NCBI GenBank assembly: GCA_905116865.2
Contig: CAJHNH020006068.1
Location: 271,205 to 335,204, forward strand
Length of the DNA: 64,000 nucleotides
Source of the DNA: Candidula unifasciata
Lineage: Eukaryota; Mollusca; Gastropoda; Stylommatophora; Geomitridae
Direction of reading: 5' to 3'
Shown: piece by piece, positions 63,301 through 64,000 of the stretch
How positions within the stretch are numbered: the first letter of the stretch is position 1
Layout of the letters: every line of letters begins with the position of its first letter
Translations under genes and position numbers: made by a program
Notes under the pieces: model-generated
The model's input: only the letters and a program-made list of their open reading frames with translations
What the model was told of the DNA's origin: nothing
Databases searched by the model: none

Positions 63301-63689
63301 ACTGTAATTTTATATTTTCAGGAACAGATTTAAAATGTATATAAATGCAATAATTTGTTAAAAACTATTTGGCCTCTAAAACAGGCTTGTTTTGTAAAGA
63401 TTATTTGGGGAATTTCCTGGGTTCTGGGCGATATCCTTTTTTTTTATTAAGCAAAGACATTGTGGTATCAAAGGGTAAAGATTTGTTTCTCATTATAGCA
63501 ATTTAGAAAGGCTCTATTATTAATATATGTTTTTGAATATCACCTCTGAATTTGAAAGAAAACCCTTTCATTCTCATTTCAGTTATAATTCCAGCCTTAC
63601 CATCAGAGAGAAGGTCAGTCATGGGGAAAAGAAAGAAATTTGCTGAAGATACATACAGTGATCATATGGCTTTTCTTCGAGCATTTCAG
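30175..63689 (+). CDS. YTHDC2: YTHDC2-like 3'-5' RNA helicase (5' two thirds, 21 exons)
   Basis: YTHDC2 is a cytoplasmic DExH helicase that binds m6A RNA and is needed for the switch from mitosis to meiosis in animal germ cells. Coding exons, joined: 30175-30304, 32108-32201, 34495-34685, 35467-35660, 37248-37414, 38900-39002, 41402-41558, 42687-42741, 44074-44126, 45484-45602, 46777-46912, 47903-48095, 50254-50420, 51585-51672, 53104-53191, 53625-53705, 55923-56005, 57588-57693, 59266-59385, 61593-61758, 63583-63689. They total 2598 nt (866 codons) and all phases agree. Domain order is R3H (about 20-105), RecA1 (about 165-350), acidic linker (380-430), ankyrin insertion (about 470-535), RecA2 (about 585-735), then winged-helix/ratchet. 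The R3H plus ankyrin-interrupted helicase core is diagnostic of YTHDC2 against other DEAH helicases. Vertebrate YTHDC2 is about 1430 residues, so the OB-fold and YTH domain should lie downstream. The start has A at -3 and matches the family N-terminus in register. Confidence 0.95.
30406..30672 (+). mobile_element. SINE family A copy in YTHDC2 intron 1
   Basis: Begins about 100 bases after the exon 1 donor: cctgtatgggttccggggc, through to gcgcaaagaagaag. Near full length. Confidence 0.7.
30715..30900 (+). mobile_element. SINE-like family F copy in YTHDC2 intron 1
   Basis: gactggctgagtggttaaag, then aaaaataaaaatccagacct and gcacagttcatggcc, matching the order in the copy at 29755; ends in a C-run. 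Confidence 0.45.
30920..31075 (+). mobile_element. SINE family C copy in YTHDC2 intron 1
   Basis: Plus strand: aagtggtcaagccatttg, then ggcagctagctgttctgcgg and gagactgagccatatggg. Internal deletion. Confidence 0.6.
31755..32010 (-). mobile_element. SINE family B copy in YTHDC2 intron 1
   Basis: Minus strand, head ggtagtgtagtggctagatg at about 32010, body ending near 31760; it stops about 100 bases before exon 2. Confidence 0.65.
32108..32201 (+). CDS. YTHDC2: YTHDC2 exon 2 (R3H core)
   Basis: Residues 44-74 plus two bases. The segment [14 protein letters not shown] carries the R3H signature R56-x3-H60. The next exon needs an incoming phase of 2, which is met only if the exon ends at 32201 with the donor GG|GCAAGT. 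That makes intron 2 a GC-AG intron. The GT donor at 32206 would put exon 3 out of frame. Confidence 0.88.
32280..32700 (+). mobile_element. I-type LINE 3' end in YTHDC2 intron 2
   Basis: [17 protein letters not shown] matches the RNase H end of the family. The 3' terminus (gaatggcctgagtcc) is diverged. Confidence 0.6.
33315..33720 (-). mobile_element. SINE family B copy interrupted by a SINE family C copy
   Basis: Family B pieces at 33315-33395 and about 33648-33720 flank an inserted family C element (33395-33648), all in YTHDC2 intron 2. Confidence 0.55.
33395..33648 (-). mobile_element. SINE family C, full copy inside a family B copy
   Basis: The minus strand has a tRNA-like head (tggcgaagtggtcaagccgt) with a box B-like ggtcatgggtgcgtttcac, then the family C body. 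Best copy of this family. Confidence 0.7.
33838..34121 (-). mobile_element. SINE family A copy in YTHDC2 intron 2
   Basis: The minus strand has both the head (ccgtgtggattccggggc) and the tail of the family. A run of about 22 C lies inside it at 34050-34071. Confidence 0.65.
34050..34071. repeat. Poly(C) tract, longest of many homopolymer G/C runs
   Basis: About 22 C. Runs of 9-18 C or G also occur near 15621, 22836, 22922, 24838, 24868, 26401, 38220, 40086, 41951, 43014, 49614, 51796, 52043 and 62859. Confidence 0.9.
34209..34292. repeat. 24-bp tandem repeat in YTHDC2 intron 2
   Basis: About three and a half units of cctttcttcataccattcca with small changes. Confidence 0.85.
34300..34460 (-). 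mobile_element. SINE family A 5' fragment in YTHDC2 intron 2
   Basis: Carries the inverted head (agggccctagaacccatat) about 35 bases upstream of exon 3, with a C-run at 34404-34417. Confidence 0.5.
34495..34685 (+). CDS. YTHDC2: YTHDC2 exon 3 (end of R3H and linker)
   Basis: Residues 75-138 plus one base. It completes the R3H domain ([17 protein letters not shown]) and holds the linker with [10 protein letters not shown], equivalent to RFPVTNKER in vertebrates. The acceptor is tgtttcag and the donor AAA|GTATGC. Confidence 0.92.
34946..35070 (+). mobile_element. SINE family B body fragment in YTHDC2 intron 3
   Basis: Plus strand: ttggccttggcttctaagtc, then a gttggcataatactgac segment. Confidence 0.4.
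35467..35660 (+). CDS. YTHDC2: YTHDC2 exon 4 (start of RecA1, Walker A)
   Basis: Residues 139-203. It contains VPQIPAKRG, the entry to the helicase core, then [15 protein letters not shown] with motif I (P-loop GETGSGKT, about residues 194-201), which binds the ATP phosphates. The donor is CAG|GTATTC, phase 0. Confidence 0.95.
35742..35850 (-). mobile_element. SINE family B 3' fragment in YTHDC2 intron 4
   Basis: Minus-strand body (agaccaatcggcat, cctttactttcccaggac), about 80 bases after the exon 4 donor. Confidence 0.5.
35870..36150 (-). mobile_element. LINE C-terminal fragment in YTHDC2 intron 4
   Basis: Similar to the minus-strand fragment at 3480-3900, with shared segments such as cagtgcctttttggtaat and cattcaatgttcat. 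Non-coding remnant. Confidence 0.45.
36470..36760 (+). mobile_element. LINE C-terminal scrap in YTHDC2 intron 4
   Basis: Decayed reading [13 protein letters not shown] and downstream KAETK resembles the FFGHV-type LINE tail. Several stops. Confidence 0.35.
36935..37175 (-). mobile_element. SINE family C copy in YTHDC2 intron 4
   Basis: Minus strand, head ggcaaagtgatcaagctgtt at about 37165; ends about 70 bases before exon 5. Confidence 0.6.
37248..37414 (+). CDS. YTHDC2: YTHDC2 exon 5 (motif Ia)
   Basis: Residues 204-258 plus two bases. VPQLILDD follows the P-loop. [19 protein letters not shown] is motif Ia, which contacts RNA, and VGYQIRLES continues the DEAH-family core. The acceptor is attgtag and the donor GCAA|GTGAGT. 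Confidence 0.95.
37610..38190 (-). mobile_element. I-type LINE 3' end in YTHDC2 intron 5
   Basis: The reverse complement carries the family in order: the variable region before TDSxS, the GNE region and the gggaatgtcccaagtgctgt terminus at 37640-37660. 5'-truncated and decayed. Confidence 0.6.
38360..38572 (+). mobile_element. SINE family C copy in YTHDC2 intron 5
   Basis: Plus strand, diverged: ttgcctcatgctgtgaacgg, gagatctttgggtatcattg, tgcagagactg. Confidence 0.5.
38900..39002 (+). CDS. YTHDC2: YTHDC2 exon 6 (motif Ib)
   Basis: Residues 259-293. [19 protein letters not shown] includes motif Ib (TxGVLLR, 270-276). VTHIIV leads into the DEVH box that opens the next exon. The donor is TG|GTAAGT, phase 0. 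Confidence 0.95.
39190..39655 (+). mobile_element. LINE ORF2 C-terminal fragment in YTHDC2 intron 6
   Basis: Begins [19 protein letters not shown], the reverse transcriptase thumb motif, then after a deletion [13 protein letters not shown] and [18 protein letters not shown], ending [16 protein letters not shown]. Relatively intact, with a frameshift near 39318. Confidence 0.7.
39860..40095 (-). mobile_element. SINE family C copy in YTHDC2 intron 6
   Basis: Minus strand, head ttgtggtgaagtagtcaagc at about 40090, next to a C-run. Confidence 0.55.
40130..40645 (+). mobile_element. SINE family A copy split by SINE family E
   Basis: The head is at 40130-40162 (ccctatgtggattctggggc) and the body resumes at about 40434 (gttataaaaagtgactaatc) and runs to 40645. 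The gap holds a family E insertion. Confidence 0.6.
40165..40345. mobile_element. SINE-like family E copy inserted in SINE family A
   Basis: accacagcaggacatcacac to ggcctcaaccgcagccgg, within the split family A element in YTHDC2 intron 6. Confidence 0.55.
40650..40895 (-). mobile_element. SINE family B copy in YTHDC2 intron 6
   Basis: Minus strand with head gccactgtggtgtagtggct at 40895 and full body; directly follows the SINE family A copy. Confidence 0.65.
40945..41250 (+). mobile_element. LINE ORF2 C-terminal fragment in YTHDC2 intron 6
   Basis: Reads [20 protein letters not shown], then [18 protein letters not shown] and TTNATRHGL. It is the cleanest copy of this family in the window. 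Confidence 0.7.
41402..41558 (+). CDS. YTHDC2: YTHDC2 exon 7 (motifs II and III)
   Basis: Residues 294-345 plus one base. It opens with [14 protein letters not shown], where DEVH (294-297) is motif II for Mg-ATP hydrolysis. [13 protein letters not shown] carries motif III (SAT, 326-328). Both catalytic motifs are intact. Donor TCAG|GTCAGT. Confidence 0.95.
42687..42741 (+). CDS. YTHDC2: YTHDC2 exon 8
   Basis: A 55-nt exon, residues 346-363 plus two bases. It reads [18 protein letters not shown], matching the family segment around RPFEVKEMFLEDIL at the end of RecA1. Acceptor ttccttgcag, donor ATG|GTATGT. Confidence 0.92.
42796..42911. repeat. 57-bp tandem duplication in YTHDC2 intron 8
   Basis: Units begin ttagaaaggttggttgtttt at 42796 and 42853, differing by a small insertion (tgtg) and a few substitutions. 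Confidence 0.9.
42858..43075 (-). mobile_element. SINE family A 5' part in YTHDC2 intron 8
   Basis: Inverted middle and head (ctcctaattagtaactttta, gagccctaaaacccacact), with a G-run at 43014-43028. A similar inverted piece is at 52858-52952. Confidence 0.45.
43676..43963 (+). mobile_element. SINE family A, full-length copy in YTHDC2 intron 8
   Basis: Near-complete from ccccgtgtgggttccgggg to gtgaacgcaaagaagaag. Together with the copy at 22490 it best shows the family consensus. Confidence 0.8.
44074..44126 (+). CDS. YTHDC2: YTHDC2 exon 9
   Basis: A 53-nt exon, residues 364-381 plus one base: [17 protein letters not shown], basic and aligned with the lysine-rich linker after the LEDIL segment. 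The small size and weak conservation make it the least certain exon, but both phases fit exons 8 and 10 and the splice sites are good. Confidence 0.85.
44625..44893 (-). mobile_element. SINE family A copy in YTHDC2 intron 9
   Basis: Minus strand, tail to head (cttcttcttag at the left, cactcacggtgagaa at the right). Confidence 0.65.
45165..45405 (+). mobile_element. LINE C-terminal fragment in YTHDC2 intron 9
   Basis: Frame reads [19 protein letters not shown], then [10 protein letters not shown], in the GHV-x-R-x2-GL-x2 tail pattern. A stop follows. Confidence 0.45.
45484..45602 (+). CDS. YTHDC2: YTHDC2 exon 10 (acidic linker)
   Basis: Residues 382-421. [13 protein letters not shown] corresponds to the vertebrate LTEWYSAQ segment. 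It is followed by a Ser/Thr/Asp/Glu-rich, probably disordered stretch before the ankyrin insertion. Acceptor ctgatcag, donor GAG|GTAATA. Confidence 0.88.
45673..45870. repeat. Perfect 99-bp tandem duplication in YTHDC2 intron 10
   Basis: Units 45673-45771 and 45772-45870 are identical by eye, about 70 bases after the exon 10 donor. Confidence 0.95.
46240..46600 (+). mobile_element. LINE ORF2 C-terminal fragment in YTHDC2 intron 10
   Basis: Reads [20 protein letters not shown] followed by [20 protein letters not shown], the segment linking the end of the reverse transcriptase to the C-terminal tail. It ends in a (GAT)n run at 46600. Confidence 0.65.
46777..46912 (+). CDS. YTHDC2: YTHDC2 exon 11
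   Basis: Residues 422-466 plus one base. [20 protein letters not shown] matches vertebrate LEPWLIKEMDACLSDIWLHK, a helical segment ahead of the ankyrin repeats. The end reads LISSENVS, as in LILTENVS. Donor GTG|GTGAGT. Confidence 0.94.
46995..47180 (+). mobile_element. LINE C-terminal end in YTHDC2 intron 11
   Basis: [20 protein letters not shown] matches the GRPxTTWxxNIxDWT end of LINE ORF2. It ends in a short gatgatgatg run at about 47167. Confidence 0.5.
47290..47540 (+). mobile_element. LINE C-terminal scrap in YTHDC2 intron 11
   Basis: Reads [20 protein letters not shown], related to the copy at 39190 ([19 protein letters not shown]), then decays. Confidence 0.5.
47715..47865 (-). mobile_element. 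SINE family B 3' part in YTHDC2 intron 11
   Basis: Minus-strand body (ataaaccaatcggtgctcga, gtcagcatcacac), ending about 40 bases before exon 12. Confidence 0.5.
47903..48095 (+). CDS. YTHDC2: YTHDC2 exon 12 (ankyrin repeats)
   Basis: Residues 467-530 plus two bases. It holds two ankyrin repeats: [24 protein letters not shown], then [22 protein letters not shown]. These sit between the two RecA domains and in vertebrates bind the exonuclease XRN1, so this copy probably keeps that protein-binding face. Confidence 0.95.
48835..49000 (-). mobile_element. LINE C-terminal fragment in YTHDC2 intron 12
   Basis: The minus strand reads [20 protein letters not shown] then [14 protein letters not shown], the GRPxxRW-x-D tail of a LINE ORF2. 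Confidence 0.5.
49319..49830 (+). mobile_element. I-type LINE 3' end in YTHDC2 intron 12
   Basis: Starts at ctagtttgagattggaggtg, the same 5' break as the copy at 21985, and ends gaatgtcctaagtgctggga. It directly abuts a headless piece of SINE family A at 49248-49318. A G-run near 49615 interrupts it. Confidence 0.6.
50254..50420 (+). CDS. YTHDC2: YTHDC2 exon 13
   Basis: Residues 531-586 plus one base. It closes the ankyrin insertion and contains [22 protein letters not shown], closely matching the vertebrate [16 protein letters not shown] segment. Of two overlapping AGs at the acceptor (aagag), the first (exon start 50254) keeps frame. Confidence 0.94.
50755..50975 (-). mobile_element. SINE family C copy in YTHDC2 intron 13
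   Basis: Minus strand, head gcgaagtggtctaacctcat, body ggagaatcctgggggattgt. Confidence 0.55.
51155..51375 (+). mobile_element. SINE family B copy in YTHDC2 intron 13
   Basis: Plus strand: tRNA-like head gtagcctagtggctcactca, box B-like gcgttcaagtctgc, body to atacaggtgtagac. Confidence 0.6.
51401..51515. repeat. 60-bp tandem duplication in YTHDC2 intron 13
   Basis: Units begin at 51401 and 51461 (ttttacttaccattgagagt), about 90% alike, about 70 bases before exon 14. Confidence 0.9.
51585..51672 (+). CDS. YTHDC2: YTHDC2 exon 14 (start of RecA2, motif IV)
   Basis: Residues 587-615 plus two bases. [17 protein letters not shown] is motif IV, opening the second RecA-like domain. Acceptor tctttttag, donor CCAG|GTGAGT. 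Confidence 0.95.
52022..52575 (+). mobile_element. SINE family A copy split by an I-type LINE fragment
   Basis: The head lies at about 52050-52096 and the body at 52328-52575 (cagatctataaaatggatgt, gaattttctgctggagttta). The insert at 52097-52315 is flanked by its own target duplication. Confidence 0.7.
52097..52315 (+). mobile_element. I-type LINE 3' fragment nested in a SINE, with target duplication
   Basis: A 219-bp fragment reads [19 protein letters not shown] and [20 protein letters not shown] and ends in ACTCA-type repeats. A 12-bp direct repeat, cattttgagggg, flanks it at 52085-52096 and 52316-52327. It interrupts a SINE family A copy, so it arrived later. Confidence 0.75.
52858..52952 (-). 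mobile_element. SINE family A 5' fragment in YTHDC2 intron 14
   Basis: Inverted head gaggtcttagaacccacaca with the start of the body. Confidence 0.4.
53104..53191 (+). CDS. YTHDC2: YTHDC2 exon 15
   Basis: Residues 616-645. [19 protein letters not shown] aligns with the family FMLHSNMQTSDQKKV segment (motif IVa region), and the exon ends GIRKI. Its last 18 nt and its donor (GATA|GTAAGT) are the first unit of a degenerate tandem repeat that continues into the intron. Confidence 0.94.
53174..53420. repeat. Degenerate 58-66 bp tandem repeat across the exon 15 donor
   Basis: Four units begin at 53174, 53240, 53303 and 53361 with ca(a/g)ggaataa. The first covers the last 18 coding bases of exon 15 and its splice donor; the other three are intronic. 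Confidence 0.8.
53425..53515 (+). mobile_element. SINE family A 3' fragment in YTHDC2 intron 15
   Basis: Only the last 90 bases (aactttccactagagctta, aatgaacgc), right after the exon 15 minisatellite and about 110 bases before exon 16. Confidence 0.5.
53625..53705 (+). CDS. YTHDC2: YTHDC2 exon 16 (motif V)
   Basis: Residues 646-672. [18 protein letters not shown] is the DEAH motif V, which couples RNA binding to ATP hydrolysis, followed by VIDCGKVKE. Acceptor cttttgcag, donor GAG|GTATGT, phase 0. Confidence 0.96.
53945..54480 (+). mobile_element. I-type LINE 3' end in YTHDC2 intron 16
   Basis: Has the variable RNase H segment, the [21 protein letters not shown] GNE region and a well-kept 3' terminus (gaatgccccgagtgctgtga). 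No intact frame. Confidence 0.65.
54485..54655 (+). mobile_element. SINE family B fragment in YTHDC2 intron 16
   Basis: Box B-like aggtttgaatccag, then cttagctcccagcctaa. The rest is decayed. It follows an I-type LINE fragment. Confidence 0.4.
54780..55922. other. YTHDC2 intron 16, unassigned part
   Basis: A T-run at 55134-55152 and AT-rich sequence; no exon or repeat family found. Confidence 0.45.
55923..56005 (+). CDS. YTHDC2: YTHDC2 exon 17 (first half of motif VI)
   Basis: Residues 673-699 plus two bases. It ends [12 protein letters not shown], the start of motif VI (QRKGRAGR, 696-703), whose arginines reach the ATP. The motif is split across the intron. Donor GGAAG|GTATGT. Confidence 0.95.
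56750..57060 (-). mobile_element. I-type LINE 3' end in YTHDC2 intron 17
   Basis: The reverse complement reads through the GNE region (cgagcaggcagataaattgg) towards the family C-terminus. Both ends are missing. Confidence 0.6.
57080..57225 (+). mobile_element. SINE family B body fragment in YTHDC2 intron 17
   Basis: Plus strand (cttaaaatgggtactagaaa, gctgacacgaggttgacca). Confidence 0.4.
57345..57535 (+). mobile_element. SINE family A 3' part in YTHDC2 intron 17
   Basis: Diverged 3' half (aaaatggatgt, caccttctgccggaattcac) ending about 50 bases before exon 18. Confidence 0.45.
57588..57693 (+). CDS. YTHDC2: YTHDC2 exon 18 (second half of motif VI)
   Basis: Residues 700-735. [19 protein letters not shown] completes motif VI and moves into the winged-helix segment ([12 protein letters not shown]), matching the family FQTPELLRMPLQ. 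Acceptor gctttccag, donor CAT|GTAAGA. Confidence 0.95.
57750..58065. repeat. Degenerate ~62-bp tandem repeat in YTHDC2 intron 18
   Basis: At least five diverged units share gtcacata-tgtttctgttat and a ggattatattattttg-like core. More units occur at 58650-58745 and 58930-59130, so one array seems to have been split by insertions. Confidence 0.7.
58650..59130. repeat. Second part of the ~62-bp degenerate array, with insertions
   Basis: Units at 58665-58745 (tgtgtcacatattgtttctg) and 58930-59130. The segment 58750-58915 between them is unrelated and contains ggcaggccagaaaggaatca, also seen in altered form near 28370-28400. Confidence 0.55.
59266..59385 (+). CDS. YTHDC2: YTHDC2 exon 19 (winged helix)
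   Basis: Residues 736-775. [20 protein letters not shown] and [17 protein letters not shown] match vertebrate [20 protein letters not shown] and PEPPPALIVRNAVQML, the winged-helix part of the C-terminal module. Donor AAG|GTATTA. Confidence 0.95.
59428..59600. mobile_element. SINE-like family E copy in YTHDC2 intron 19
   Basis: ccccaccaggacatcacata, gcgataaacacccgatgaca, ending ggcaatagccagagtagggc; about 40 bases after the exon 19 donor. Confidence 0.6.
59850..60250 (+). mobile_element. I-type LINE 3' end in YTHDC2 intron 19
   Basis: Contains the [13 protein letters not shown] region at 59938-59965 and the family 3' terminus, ending in ttcttaactcaactg. Decayed. Confidence 0.6.
60600..60995. 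repeat. Inverted repeat, about 62-bp arms
   Basis: Arms at 60600-60665 and 60930-60995 are about 80% complementary. Each contains ctgatgaa followed by a gctaat segment. No coding sequence between them. Confidence 0.55.
61593..61758 (+). CDS. YTHDC2: YTHDC2 exon 20 (ratchet/HA2)
   Basis: Residues 776-830 plus one base. [20 protein letters not shown] followed by [20 protein letters not shown] is the conserved DEAH ratchet (HA2) segment that steps along RNA. Acceptor tttatctcag, donor CCAT|GTATGT. Confidence 0.95.
61840..62260. repeat. Degenerate ~44-bp tandem repeat in YTHDC2 intron 20
   Basis: About nine units of the pattern tttggcactgttctgcaagg then aactgattacattttagtg, starting 80 bases after exon 20 and decaying to the right. 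Confidence 0.75.
62255..62640 (-). mobile_element. Mariner/Tc1-like transposase C-terminal remnant
   Basis: Minus strand near 62615-62500 reads [16 protein letters not shown] and [15 protein letters not shown], resembling the SPDLxPxDFxLWxxLK segment around the last catalytic Asp of mariner-like transposases, where the two Asps are PDL and AADL here. Broken by stops. It lies in YTHDC2 intron 20. Confidence 0.45.
62975..63220 (+). mobile_element. SINE family B copy in YTHDC2 intron 20
   Basis: Plus strand: head gagtcgccatgatgtagtgg, box B-like gttcgggtcatgg, body with ggaagtaaagacggctggcg, end caggtctagccctatg. Confidence 0.7.
63583..63689 (+). CDS. YTHDC2: YTHDC2 exon 21 (last coding exon in window)
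   Basis: Residues 831-866. [20 protein letters not shown] matches family CRKRFTAGAFSDHMALLRAFQ. Acceptor ctcatttcag, donor CAG|GTGAGA, phase 0. The gene runs on past the window edge. Positions 63690-64000 are intron 21. Confidence 0.94.
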
Positions 63690-64000
63690 GTGAGAATGTC
63701 AGAAATCATTCTTCTTCTGCATTGCTTCTTTTTGCATAGGCCTTTCGCCCCAGAAATATGTATTGTATTGTATGAATTCATATAAATTGAATAGTATTGA
63801 GAGATTCTATAGGGTGTTCCATAAATCCTAACACAGTGACTTTGCTTCATGCTGACATAGTTTCACATTACAAACTACACAACTCTCATGGCGAGGTACA
63901 CAATTATTTCAAGGCTTTGACTGTGGAGGGACTTATGGTACACTCTGTGTGTAAATTGTTTAAACAATATGCTTTATCATTTCCTTATTTGTACATTTCT
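63690..64000. other. Start of YTHDC2 intron 21
   Basis: Contains agggtgttccataaatccta at about 63810, which looks like a DNA-transposon end, but no partner is visible before the window closes. Confidence 0.35.

Overview
This is eukaryotic nuclear DNA from an animal, most likely a lophotrochozoan such as a mollusc. The reasons are AT-rich sequence, small exons in kilobase introns with GT-AG splice sites, and a dense load of decayed LINEs, tRNA-like SINEs, MITEs and microsatellites. The mollusc guess rests on repeat character only. I saw no prokaryotic, viral or CRISPR feature.

Two genes can be supported, both on the + strand. (1) From about 2.2 to 10.6 kb lie the 3' exons of a gene I do not recognise. 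Five exons are compatible in reading phase and end in a stop at 10557-10559. (2) From 30.1 kb to the right edge lies the 5' two thirds of YTHDC2, the meiotic m6A-linked 3'-5' RNA helicase. I rebuilt 21 coding exons (866 codons, every junction in phase). They encode the R3H domain, the first RecA-like domain ([15 protein letters not shown]), an acidic linker, the ankyrin insertion, the second RecA-like domain ([16 protein letters not shown]) and the start of the winged-helix/ratchet region. The OB-fold and YTH domain should lie beyond 64,000. Intron 2 is best explained as a GC-AG intron.

Between the genes (10.6-30.1 kb), and inside nearly every intron, the DNA is repeat debris. There is an RNase H-bearing I-type LINE family, mostly as short 3' ends, with one copy keeping endonuclease and C-terminus but lacking most of the middle. 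C-terminal scraps of several other LINE families are present. Five or more SINE-like families occur in both orientations, including an abundant family of about 290 bp with a GAA-rich tail and two families with tRNA-like heads. There is also a 379-bp MITE with long inverted repeats flanked by TA, a 729-bp CpG-rich element with long inverted repeats and a nested hairpin, and a mariner-like transposase remnant. Simple and complex satellites include (TCTG)n, (TC)n, (GACA)n/(GATA)n, a 54-bp higher-order GAA array, poly(C)/poly(G) tracts and several tandem duplications. One array begins inside a YTHDC2 exon and runs over its splice donor.

No new multi-gene system is evident. The best leads are the unidentified gene upstream, the two inverted-repeat elements, the SINE-tail satellite, the exon-overlapping minisatellite and the GC-AG intron.
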